Positions 5,419-13,329 of a DNA stretch of 13,967 nt are shown here, one piece after another. The notes beneath the pieces are model-generated. The model ran no database searches. It was not told the DNA's origin and saw only the letters and a list, made by a program, of their open reading frames with translations. Numbering within the stretch: the stretch's first letter is position 1; every line of letters starts with the position of its first letter. The translations under genes and the position numbers were made by a program. This DNA is from Limiplasma sp036645955 (GTDB taxonomy: Bacteria; Bacillota; Clostridia; Christensenellales; Aristaeellaceae): the NCBI GenBank assembly GCA_036645955.1, contig JAVXND010000071.1:1-13967 (forward strand), given 5' to 3'.

Positions 5419-7851
5419 ATGGAAAACATGAAAAAGTTCCTTTCCCTCGTGTTGGCCGTTTGCATGCTGGTAGGCATGGCGAGCGTATCGCTTGCCGAAG
5501 CAGCTCCAGCGGAGGAAGCTCGCGATGCAAGCACGCTGGTTGTGGGCTACCTGCCCTTCAGCGAAAAATTCAGCCCCTTTTTTGCAGACACTGGCTATGA
5601 CATGGATGTTGTAAAGCTCGTGTGCGGCGATGAAACATTGGCTTTCGACCGTCAGGGCGGACTCATCCTCAACGCAATTGAGGGCGAGACTGTTTCTTAC
5701 AATGGCACTGACTATAAGTACACGGGTGTGGCGGACGTTGCCATGGCGCGCGATGAGGCAGCTGACCAAACCACCTACACCATCAAGCTTCGTAACGATG
5801 TGAAGTTCCAAGACGGCAAGCCCATGACTGCCGATGACCTCATTTTCAGCTACTATGTGTATCTGGACCCCGCTTACGTGGGCTCCACCACCCTTGGCAG
5901 CTACAATGTGAAGGGTGCAAAGGATTATCGTACCCAAACCACAAGCGATGTGTACACCAAGTATGAAACCATGGGCAAGGCGATTGCTGAAGTCGGCGCA
6001 GAGCATGTGGCGGCAGAGGGCGACCCCTTCACCAAAGAACAGTTTGATGCTTACCAAGCACTTGTTGCCAAGCAAAAGGAAGAATGGATTGCTGCTTGCC
6101 AGCTAATCGTTGATTTTATCTATGACAACTATGCGGCAGACTATGCCAAGGACACCGTAGGCAAGACCGCTGAAGAAATTGCCACAGACGATGGCCTCAA
6201 GGTCGCGCTGGGCATGGCTATGTGGGGATTCGGCGACTCCAAGGATGGCGTACTGACCAGCCCCACTGGCAAAACCTTTACACTGGCAGAAGCTGCCCCG
6301 ACCATTGAAGACTATTATGACGCTGCCTATGCAAAGTACGCGGGCGACGGTGCTGCATTTGCAGGCGCTGAGCTCAGCGGCGTGGGCACTGCTGTGATTA
6401 CCGATCCTCTGTCCGCTTTCATTTCGGAGCAGGCCAAGGCCGACCCCGGCATGAAGGACGGCGTACCTTCCATCGCTGGTATTACCAAGCTGGATGATTT
6501 CACCGTACAGGTGATCACCGACGGCTATCAGGCACCTGCGATTTATACCATCGCTGGCATCTATATTGCGCCCCTTCACTATTATGGCGATGCGGCTCAA
6601 TATGACTATGCAAACAACAAGTTCGGTCATCCCTTCGGAGACCTGAGCATTGTGCAGTCCAAAACCACCCAGCCCATGGGTTATGGACCTTACAAGTTTG
6701 TGAAGTACGAGAACAAGGTTGTGTACCTTGAGGCCAACGAGCTTTATTACAAGGGCGAACCCAAAATCAAGAGCATTCAGCTCAAGGAAACCCTTGAAGC
6801 TGATAAGATCAGCGGTTTGACCACTGGCACCGTTGATATTACCGATCCCTCCTTTGGCAGTGCCGCCGCAGAAGAAATCAAAGCTGCAAACAGCAACGGC
6901 GAGATTACCGGAGATAAGATTGCGATCAACACCGTTGATAACCTTGGCTATGGTTACATTGGCTTGAATGCTGATACCATGCTCGTAGGCACCGATCCCG
7001 CTTCGCAGGAATCCAAGTATCTGCGTGCCGGCTTCACCACCCTGCTGTCCGTTTACCGTGATGTAGCCATTGACAGCTACTACGGCGAGCGTGCATCTGT
7101 TATCAACTACCCCATGTCCAACACCTCTTGGGCCGCCCCCCAGAAGACCGACGAGGATTACAAAGTTGCGTATTCTACCAACATTAACGGCGAGCCCATT
7201 TACACCGCGGAAATGACCGCAGAGCAAAAGTATGAAGCGGCTCTCAATGCTGCCATTGAATACTTTAAGGCTGCTGGTTATACTTGGGACGATGCAACCT
7301 CTAAGTTCACTGCCGCTCCCGAGGGCGCGCAGATGGAATATGAGTTCATTATTCCTGCTGACGGCAAGGGCGATCACCCCTCCTTTGGCATTGGCACCGA
7401 CGTTCAGGCTGCACTTGCAAAAGTCGGCTTGACATTTACCATCAACGATCCCGCTGACTCCAACGTTCTGTGGGACAAATTGGACGCAGGCACGCAAAAC
7501 ATGTGGGCAGCCGCATGGCAGGCGACCATTGACCCCGATATGTACCAGACTTATCACTCCTCCGGTATCGTTGGCCGCGGCGGCAGCGATAGCAACCACT
7601 ACCACATTGCTGATCCCGAGCTGGATCAACTGATTGTGGACGCACGCACCAGCGACGATCAAGCTTTCCGTAAAGCGACCTACAAGGCTTGCTTGGACAA
7701 GATTCTTGATTGGTCCGTGGAAGTACCCGTTTACCAACGTCAAAACTGCTTTATCTTTAGCCCAGAGCGCGTTAACCTCGACACCCTTGTGAAGGACATT
7801 ACCACTTACTATGGGTGGATCAAGGAAATTGAAAAGGTAGAAATGAAGTAA
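5419..7851 (+). CDS. oppA: Oligopeptide ABC importer solute-binding protein (SBP_bac_5), enlarged
   Basis: This 810-aa exported protein should bind a peptide-like ligand and deliver it to the permeases encoded downstream. A Sec signal peptide is clear: MENMKKFLSLVLAV then a cleavage site near SLA-EA (26/27). Cluster-5 binding-protein marks are VKFQDGKPMTADDLIFSY (128-145), GYGPYKFVKYENKVVYLEAN (421-440), DILDWSVEVP-like KILDWSVEVPVYQRQ (761-775) and the C-terminal lobe-closing segment. Family members are usually 500-600 aa; here about 180 residues (roughly 167-347), Ala/Asp/Lys-rich and helical in character, separate the DP core at 150 from its continuation at 349. There is no lipobox: the only early Cys (15) is inside the hydrophobic stretch. 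ATG 5419 follows AAGGAGGA by 8 bases; ATG 5428 is an alternative. The true ligand, and hence opp versus dpp naming, is not known. Confidence 0.9.
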   Translation: MENMKKFLSLVLAVCMLVGMASVSLAEAAPAEEARDASTLVVGYLPFSEKFSPFFADTGYDMDVVKLVCGDETLAFDRQGGLILNAIEGETVSYNGTDYKYTGVADVAMARDEAADQTTYTIKLRNDVKFQDGKPMTADDLIFSYYVYLDPAYVGSTTLGSYNVKGAKDYRTQTTSDVYTKYETMGKAIAEVGAEHVAAEGDPFTKEQFDAYQALVAKQKEEWIAACQLIVDFIYDNYAADYAKDTVGKTAEEIATDDGLKVALGMAMWGFGDSKDGVLTSPTGKTFTLAEAAPTIEDYYDAAYAKYAGDGAAFAGAELSGVGTAVITDPLSAFISEQAKADPGMKDGVPSIAGITKLDDFTVQVITDGYQAPAIYTIAGIYIAPLHYYGDAAQYDYANNKFGHPFGDLSIVQSKTTQPMGYGPYKFVKYENKVVYLEANELYYKGEPKIKSIQLKETLEADKISGLTTGTVDITDPSFGSAAAEEIKAANSNGEITGDKIAINTVDNLGYGYIGLNADTMLVGTDPASQESKYLRAGFTTLLSVYRDVAIDSYYGERASVINYPMSNTSWAAPQKTDEDYKVAYSTNINGEPIYTAEMTAEQKYEAALNAAIEYFKAAGYTWDDATSKFTAAPEGAQMEYEFIIPADGKGDHPSFGIGTDVQAALAKVGLTFTINDPADSNVLWDKLDAGTQNMWAAAWQATIDPDMYQTYHSSGIVGRGGSDSNHYHIADPELDQLIVDARTSDDQAFRKATYKACLDKILDWSVEVPVYQRQNCFIFSPERVNLDTLVKDITTYYGWIKEIEKVEMK

Positions 7852-8135
7852 GACGAGATGTTGCGTATGGCTTTGGGCTGCCATGCTATGTACGGCTAAC
7901 CAAAGCTGCTTGAAGGCACAGCCTGAGAGCGGGGACACGTTAGGGGGCTTGACTCCCTAACGCGTCCCAACCTTTCGCATACTTCCTCACGAAATTCGGA
8001 GTTCGATCGTACACTGAGCTCCGAATTTCGCTTGCCAATTGAAAATTGAAGCGTATTGCTTTTTTTCATAAAGTAAACAATGAGTGCTGGATGCGCTCCA
8101 CCCATACAAAACAGAAAGAAACGGAGGTGACCGAT
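7852..8135 (+). other. Structured spacer between binding-protein and permease genes
   Basis: The 284-bp gap holds three stem-loops in a row. GCTTTGG (7870-7876) pairs with CCAAAGC (7900-7906). GGGAC-A-CGTTAGGG (7932-7945) pairs with CCCTAACG-C-GTCCC (7955-7968), 13 pairs with one mismatch. CGAAATTCGGAG (7990-8001) pairs perfectly with CTCCGAATTTCG (8019-8030). A small CAATT/AATTG stem (8036-8048) and a seven-T run near 8062-8068 follow. No promoter stands out. Such structures after a binding-protein gene are known to make its message more abundant than the permease messages; that role here is inferred. Confidence 0.6.
8123..8130 (+). promoter_or_regulatory. Ribosome binding site that fixes a GTG start for permease B
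   Basis: GGAGGTGA ends 5 bases before GTG 8136. The in-frame ATG at 8091 lacks such a site and would add 15 hydrophilic residues in front of an otherwise typical permease N-terminus. Confidence 0.7.
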
Positions 8136-9122
8136 GTGAAAAAATACGTATTGAAAAGAATACTGATCAGCATCGTCATCTTGTTTTTTGTCGCCTTCAT
8201 CATTTATGGCATTATGCGTGCAATTCCTACGTCCTTTGTGGAAAAAATTGCGCGTGAAAAAGCCAGCTTGCCAGGCGGCAAAAGCTATACGGAATGGTTG
8301 GCACAGCTTAACGCCATCTATAAAATGGATTCCAATATTTTTGAAGGCTTTGTTGGGTGGCTGGGCAATGCCATCCGAGGCGACTTTGGCGAGTCGTGGC
8401 ATTTCAATATTCCCGTGGTGCTCAAGTTTAAGCAGGTCATTTGGGATTCGTTCTGGCTCGCTTTTATCACATTTATTTTGCGCGTGGTGATTGCCATTCC
8501 GCTTGGTATTTTATCCGCACGCAGGCAATACAGCAAAACAGATTATGCGATTACGGTTTTTGCATTAATCGGCATATCGCTGCCGACCTTCTTTTTTGCG
8601 ACCATACTCAAGCTGGTGTTTTCCGTACAGCTTGGGTGGCTTGACTTGTTTGGAAAAATAGGCCGCGACTTCTACAACCTAAGCCCCCTTGGGCAAGCGT
8701 TGGACATTGCAAAACACTATATCATGCCCATTATGACACTCACCATAGTGAGTGTTGGGGATTTGATGCGCTATACGCGCACCAATATGCTTGAGGTGCT
8801 CAACAGCGACTTTATTCGCACGGCGCGCGCCAAGGGTTTACCCGAAAAAACCGTTGTGAATAAGCATGCCTTCCGAAACACCTTGATCCCCATTGTGACC
8901 ATTTTGGGCAGTACGCTGCCCACGCTGTTTGGCGGTGCAATGATTACCGAAACCCTGTTCCAAATACCGGGTATCGGCTATATATCGTACCAAGCCATGA
9001 TTGCGGGCGACATTCCCTTTACCATGTTCTATATGCTATTTATGGCAATATTAACATTGCTTGGAACACTCATTGCCGACATTTTGTACGCAGTGGTTGA
9101 CCCGCGCGTGCGCATCAGCTAG
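8136..9122 (+). CDS. oppB: ABC importer permease, OppB/DppB type
   Basis: This 328-aa integral membrane subunit forms half of the translocation channel. Helices are predicted at about 8-29, 104-127, 137-161, 195-210, 250-272 and 295-321. A DppB-like extracytoplasmic loop (30-100) contains GDFGESW (82-88). The cytoplasmic EAA loop that docks on an ATPase is DFIRTARAKGLPEKTVVNKH (225-244). The end, ADILYAVVDPRVRIS, is the family's usual C-terminus. Length is normal (300-340), in contrast to permease C. GTG 8136 follows GGAGGTGA; earlier in-frame starts lack a binding site. Its stop TAG (9120-9122) overlaps the AGGAGGTGG of the next gene, so translation is probably coupled. The ligand cannot be deduced. 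Confidence 0.93.
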   Translation: MKKYVLKRILISIVILFFVAFIIYGIMRAIPTSFVEKIAREKASLPGGKSYTEWLAQLNAIYKMDSNIFEGFVGWLGNAIRGDFGESWHFNIPVVLKFKQVIWDSFWLAFITFILRVVIAIPLGILSARRQYSKTDYAITVFALIGISLPTFFFATILKLVFSVQLGWLDLFGKIGRDFYNLSPLGQALDIAKHYIMPIMTLTIVSVGDLMRYTRTNMLEVLNSDFIRTARAKGLPEKTVVNKHAFRNTLIPIVTILGSTLPTLFGGAMITETLFQIPGIGYISYQAMIAGDIPFTMFYMLFMAILTLLGTLIADILYAVVDPRVRIS

Positions 9123-9133
9123 GAGGTGGAAAC

Positions 9134-10879
9134 ATGGACGAGCAGAAATATCCCAAAGACTCTCGCGTGAAGGATGCTGCAGGGGACCCCGTCGCATTAG
9201 ATGACGAGCGCCGCGTCAAGGTGCTTTCCCCTGGTATGCTGGTTTTTAAACGCTTTGTACGCAACAAGCTAGCCATTGCGGGCTCGATCATCATTATTGC
9301 AATGTTCCTGTTTAGCTTTGTGGGCGGGCTGGTTATGCCCTATTCAGAAAGCCAAGTTTTCAAGGAATATCAGCCCATGATCAAGGATTATGCCGCGGTT
9401 ACCACAAACGAGGATTATCGCTATGTGGAGGCCGCAGGGCAAAAGTTTGACAGCGGCGCAAAGAGCCGCATGATTGCGGCCATCAATGGTGAAAAAGACA
9501 GCTTTGACTATGGCGGAAAAAGCTATGGCCTTGCCAAGGAAGGCGATTGCTTCTACCGTATTTCCATTATGGAAGAGGTTGCGGCTGGCAAGGGCATTAA
9601 AAACAAGTTCAAGCTAGCGCCTGTGGAGGGTGCAAGCTTGCCCGCTGATTTTACAGATGCTTTTAACAAAGCCATGAACAGCGGTGAAAAGGCTTTTACC
9701 ACAGCCGATGGCGCAGAATACGCCATTGAAACCACAAAGATCACGGCCAGCGTGTTTGTGCAGCGAAACCTTGCGCTTGCTTCACAGGTCATTTTTACAG
9801 GCGAAAAGAAGGATGACTTCGATTTTCGCTTAGCGGCAGAGCGTGCTATGCAGGGCAAGGCAGATACCACCTTTACCGTAAATGGTGAAAGCTATGCGGT
9901 TGCTTTTGACGACGATGCGGCTACCTTTACGAATGCAAAGGGCGAGCCATTTGGCACAGCCAGCCATTTTGTGAAAAAAGCGTATCAGGTGGGCACTGTG
10001 TTTCCAGAGGGCTTTGACATGGCCATACAGCAAGCCATCGCGGATAACAGCACAAGCTTTATCCTGCCTAACGCAGACGGTGTAGAGCAGGAATACCACA
10101 TTGAGCGCAAAAACAAGCAATACAATGTGCGCACAGAGGTGCCTACCTACCAAATTTCCATTTACCGTGCGCCTAGCTGGGAGCATTGGCTGGGCACGGA
10201 TGCCAACGGCATGGACGTGCTCACACGCCTGATGTACGGCGGCCGAATTTCTTTGATGATCGGCTTTATTGTGGTACTGCTGGAAACGGCGCTCGGCGTA
10301 ATTTTGGGCGGCGTAGCAGGCTACTTTGGCAAATGGCTTGATAACTTAATCATGCGCGTTGTGGACATTTTTAACTGCATTCCCAGCTATCCTATTTTCA
10401 TCATCATGGGCGCTATTATGGATGCGGAAAAGGTGGAATCCAGTCAACGTATCTTCTACCTGATGATTGCCATGGGCGTGCTTGGCTGGCCTGGGATTGC
10501 GCGTATTGTGCGCGGACAAATTCTGAGCCTGCGCGAGCAGGAATTCATGACGGCGGCAGAAGCCACGGGCATTTCTGTGAACCGCCGCATTTTCCGCCAT
10601 TTGGTACCCAATGTAATTCCGCAGCTGATTGTTATTGATACCATGACGCTGGGCGGCATTATTTTAACAGAGGCAACCCTTTCCTTCTTGGGCTTGGGCG
10701 TAAAATATCCTCTGGCCTCTTGGGGCAGTATTATCAATGCGGTCAGCAACATCTATGTCATGACCAACTATTGGTTTGTGTGGATTCCCGCTGGTATGCT
10801 GATACTGCTCACAGTGCTTGGCTTCAACTTCATCGGCGATGGTTTGCGCGATGCGTTTGATCCCAAGATGAAGCGATAA
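9134..10879 (+). CDS. oppC: ABC importer permease, OppC/DppC type, with a large external insert
   Basis: This is the partner channel subunit, but at 581 aa it is nearly twice the usual 280-320. A 46-residue cytoplasmic N-terminus leads into helix 1 (47-69). Then come about 280 hydrophilic residues (70-350) predicted outside the membrane, before the conserved core resumes at HWLGTDANGMDVLTRL (351-366). Further helices lie near 372-395, 405-427, 440-458, 497-518 and 546-568. The EAA loop is FMTAAEATGISVNRRIFRHL (471-490). The inserted part contains four degenerate repeats of about 60 residues, each with an A(I/M) helix (115, 179, 237, 299) and a G-x-x-Y hairpin-like motif (Tyr131, 196, 253, 321). 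The frame is uninterrupted and base use matches its neighbours, so it is not a fusion artefact visible here. AGGAGGTGG (9121-9129) sets ATG 9134. Confidence 0.92.
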   Translation: MDEQKYPKDSRVKDAAGDPVALDDERRVKVLSPGMLVFKRFVRNKLAIAGSIIIIAMFLFSFVGGLVMPYSESQVFKEYQPMIKDYAAVTTNEDYRYVEAAGQKFDSGAKSRMIAAINGEKDSFDYGGKSYGLAKEGDCFYRISIMEEVAAGKGIKNKFKLAPVEGASLPADFTDAFNKAMNSGEKAFTTADGAEYAIETTKITASVFVQRNLALASQVIFTGEKKDDFDFRLAAERAMQGKADTTFTVNGESYAVAFDDDAATFTNAKGEPFGTASHFVKKAYQVGTVFPEGFDMAIQQAIADNSTSFILPNADGVEQEYHIERKNKQYNVRTEVPTYQISIYRAPSWEHWLGTDANGMDVLTRLMYGGRISLMIGFIVVLLETALGVILGGVAGYFGKWLDNLIMRVVDIFNCIPSYPIFIIMGAIMDAEKVESSQRIFYLMIAMGVLGWPGIARIVRGQILSLREQEFMTAAEATGISVNRRIFRHLVPNVIPQLIVIDTMTLGGIILTEATLSFLGLGVKYPLASWGSIINAVSNIYVMTNYWFVWIPAGMLILLTVLGFNFIGDGLRDAFDPKMKR

Positions 10880-10892
10880 GGAGGAGAGTTCC

Positions 10893-12062
10893 ATGTTTGG
10901 GAAAAAGGAAAAAAATAGCGGATACATCTCCGCCAAGGAATCTCGCAACATCAGCAAGGAAAACCGCAGGGTGACACAAATTATCGAAGATCGGCGCAAC
11001 CGCAAAAATGTAGATCCTGCTGAATACACCACGAAAATGCATGACGACGCCAATGTGGTGGAGTTTGATGATTTGCATACCTACTTTTTTACCGACATTG
11101 GCACGGTCAAGGCAGTGGATGGCGTATCCTTTGATGTGCCTAAGGGTAAAACAGTCGGCGTGGTAGGGGAGAGCGGCTGCGGCAAGAGCGTTATGAGCTT
11201 GAGCCTGATGCAGCTGGTGCAGCGTCCGCAGGGGCAAATTGTGGAAGGCGCAATCCGTTTCAATGGGGACGACGGCGTGTACGACATTGCCAAAACACCT
11301 ACGGAGCTGATGCAGAAAATACGCGGAAATCAAATTTCCATGATATTTCAGGAGCCTATGACAAGCCTTAACCCTGTTTTCCGCGTGGGGATGCAGGTGG
11401 ACGAGGTGATCGAGCTTCATAACCCTGATATGAGCAAGGAAGATGTAAAAGCTCGCACGCTCGAAATGCTTGAGCTGGTGGGCATTGCCAACGCTACGGG
11501 TGTTTACACCATGTACCCGCATGAGCTTTCAGGCGGCATGCGCCAGCGCGTGATGATTGCCATGGCGCTTGCGCTTTCGCCCAAGCTGATTATTGCGGAC
11601 GAGCCTACAACGGCACTGGACGTGACCATTCAAGCGCAGATTTTGGACCTGCTTCGCAACCTCAAAGACAAAATCAACTCTTCCATCATGCTTATTACGC
11701 ATGACTTGGGCGTGATTGCTGAAATGGCGGATTATGTGGTGGTGATGTATTCGGGCCGTGTGGTGGAAAAAGGCACGGTACAGGAAGTGTTTCACCACCC
11801 CAGCCACCCGTATACCATTGGCCTGCTTAACTCCAAGCCTGTGGTAAACAAGCAGATTGATCGGCTTTATTCCATTCCGGGCAAGGTGCCAAACCCCATC
11901 AACATGCCCGACTATTGCTATTTCCGCGACCGCTGTGAGCAGTGCATAGAGGGCTGTGAAGGCAAGTATCCGCCCGAAATGAAGCTTTCCGATACGCATG
12001 TGGTGAGCTGTTACCGCTATGCGGACGCTCAAAAGGCTGACAAGGGGGGCGCAAAGGCATGA
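10893..12062 (+). CDS. oppD: ABC importer ATPase, OppD/DppD type
   Basis: This 389-aa cytoplasmic ATPase powers uptake as a heterodimer with the next gene's product. Walker A is GESGCGKS (92-99), the Q-loop FQEP (152-155), the signature LSGGMRQRV (212-220), Walker B LIIADEPTT (232-240) with catalytic Glu237, and the switch His270. The Opp/Dpp-specific C-terminal region has HPYTIGLL (305-312) and a cysteine cluster C342, C348, C351, C355 plus C373; clusters of this kind hold iron-sulfur in some OppD proteins. Unusually, about 50 charged residues (1-52) precede the first strand, where relatives start directly at the equivalent of VVEFDDLHTYF (55-65). ATG 10893 follows AAGGAGGA (10878-10885), which overlaps the permease stop. 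Its own stop overlaps the next start as ATGA. Confidence 0.95.
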   Translation: MFGKKEKNSGYISAKESRNISKENRRVTQIIEDRRNRKNVDPAEYTTKMHDDANVVEFDDLHTYFFTDIGTVKAVDGVSFDVPKGKTVGVVGESGCGKSVMSLSLMQLVQRPQGQIVEGAIRFNGDDGVYDIAKTPTELMQKIRGNQISMIFQEPMTSLNPVFRVGMQVDEVIELHNPDMSKEDVKARTLEMLELVGIANATGVYTMYPHELSGGMRQRVMIAMALALSPKLIIADEPTTALDVTIQAQILDLLRNLKDKINSSIMLITHDLGVIAEMADYVVVMYSGRVVEKGTVQEVFHHPSHPYTIGLLNSKPVVNKQIDRLYSIPGKVPNPINMPDYCYFRDRCEQCIEGCEGKYPPEMKLSDTHVVSCYRYADAQKADKGGAKA

Positions 12063-13051
12063 CCGAAATTAAGCACAACGATGAAAACATCCTAGAGGTC
12101 AAGGACCTGAAAAAGTATTTTCCCATCAAAAACGGCATGATGCAGCGCGTGGTTGGCAATGTAAAGGCCGTGGACGGCATTACCTTTAACATCAAACGCG
12201 GCACCACCATGGGCTTGGTGGGCGAGAGCGGATGCGGCAAAACCACGGTAGGCCGCGCCATACTGCGCTTGGCGCCGCTCACCGGCGGGCAGGTGCTCTT
12301 TGATGGGCAGGATGTGAGCAAGCTTAGCAAGGAAGAGCTTCGCAGAATTCGCCCCAAGATGCAGATCATCTTTCAAGATCCGTACTCCAGCCTATCCCCC
12401 CGCCTGCCGGTTGGCGAAATCATAGGCGAGGCGGTGCGCGAGCATCACATTGTGCCAGATGCGCAATACCAAACATATCTTGACAAAATCATGAACGAGT
12501 GCGGTTTGATGGCTTACTACAAGGATCGCTATCCGCACGAATTTTCAGGCGGACAGCGCCAGCGCATTTGCATTGCACGCGCGCTTGCGTTAAACCCTGA
12601 GTTTGTGGTATGCGACGAGCCTGTATCGGCCTTGGACGTATCCATTCAAGCGCAAATTATTAACCTGCTCAAGGATTTGCAAAAGGAGCACAACCTCACC
12701 TATCTGTTTATTTCGCACGATTTGAGCGTTGTGGAGCACATCAGCGATACCATTGGCGTAATGTATTTGGGAAGCTTGGTGGAATACGGCCCGAAATCCA
12801 GCATTTTCAGCCATCCTCTGCACCCTTATACCAATGCGCTCTTTAGTGCCATCCCCATGCCTGATCCCGATATCAAAATGAACCGCGTGGTGCTTCAGGG
12901 GAGCATTCCATCGCCTGCCAACCCGCCCAAGGGCTGCAAGTTCCACACGCGCTGTGACAAATGCATGGAGCGCTGCAAAACCGAAGCGCCTGTGCAACGT
13001 GAGGTGGAGCCAGGCCATTATGTGGTTTGCCACCTCTATGATAAGGCGTGA
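12059..13051 (+). CDS. oppF: ABC importer ATPase, OppF/DppF type
   Basis: The second ATPase, 330 aa, has a complete motif set: Walker A GESGCGKT (55-62), Q-loop FQDP (105-108), signature FSGGQRQRI (162-170), Walker B FVVCDEPVS (182-190) with Glu187, and switch His220. FQDPYSSLSPR (105-115) is the usual OppF/DppF form, where OppD has FQEPMTSLNP. The C-terminal region carries HPLHPYTNALF (252-262) and cysteines C293, C299, C302, C306 and C324, with the same C-x5-C-x2-C-x3-C spacing as its partner. Length is normal. The start overlaps the oppD stop by four bases (ATGA), with AAGGGGGG (12042-12049) nine bases upstream, so equal synthesis of the two ATPases is expected. Confidence 0.95.
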   Translation: MTEIKHNDENILEVKDLKKYFPIKNGMMQRVVGNVKAVDGITFNIKRGTTMGLVGESGCGKTTVGRAILRLAPLTGGQVLFDGQDVSKLSKEELRRIRPKMQIIFQDPYSSLSPRLPVGEIIGEAVREHHIVPDAQYQTYLDKIMNECGLMAYYKDRYPHEFSGGQRQRICIARALALNPEFVVCDEPVSALDVSIQAQIINLLKDLQKEHNLTYLFISHDLSVVEHISDTIGVMYLGSLVEYGPKSSIFSHPLHPYTNALFSAIPMPDPDIKMNRVVLQGSIPSPANPPKGCKFHTRCDKCMERCKTEAPVQREVEPGHYVVCHLYDKA

Positions 13052-13308
13052 ACGATATGCCCGACAAGCTTGACAAAAATCGCGAAAATGAGGACGAACG
13101 CGTTATAGCGCCCATGAATGTGGAGGGCATGCCATGGTACCGCGAGCATGAGCCTGCGCCCAAAAACCCCAATGCAGAGCCGATATCGGATAAAAACCTA
13201 TGGCGGTATGCGTTTTCAGCGGTGGGGGCGGGGCTGTTGATTGTAGCGGTGTTTGGCGCGGCCGCCGCCGCGTTCATCTGGTTTTGTGTCAATGTTTGGT
13301 TTCGCTAG
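13048..13308 (+). CDS. Small single-helix protein at the end of the importer operon
   Basis: The family is not recognised. The 86-aa product has a hydrophilic, charged N-terminal part (1-50) with the striking segment APMNVEGMPWYREHEP (about 21-36), and one hydrophobic helix near the C-terminus (about 55-83), ending in WFR. It is thus a small membrane protein with most of its length on one side, probably the cytoplasm. GTG 13048 overlaps the oppF stop (GTGA), which suggests coupled translation; ATG 13057 is an equally plausible start (83 aa) with AAGG (13043-13046) ten bases before it. Its tight linkage to the ATPase gene suggests an accessory or assembly subunit of the importer, but nothing in the sequence proves this. 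Confidence 0.7.
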   Translation: MNDMPDKLDKNRENEDERVIAPMNVEGMPWYREHEPAPKNPNAEPISDKNLWRYAFSAVGAGLLIVAVFGAAAAAFIWFCVNVWFR

Positions 13309-13329
13309 CACAAAAGGGGGAGACACTCT

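Noticed and set aside
6103..7938. Long minus-strand open frame (611 codons) inside the binding-protein gene
   Set aside because: It mirrors the plus-strand gene, which has a signal peptide, family motifs and a ribosome binding site. The mirror frame shows low-complexity Val/Gly/Ile sequence with no recognisable domain and no binding site at its start.
10830..11522. Minus-strand open frame of 230 codons over the start of oppD
   Set aside because: It spans the junction of two confident plus-strand genes and is rich in His and Ala, typical of a shadow of GC-biased codons.
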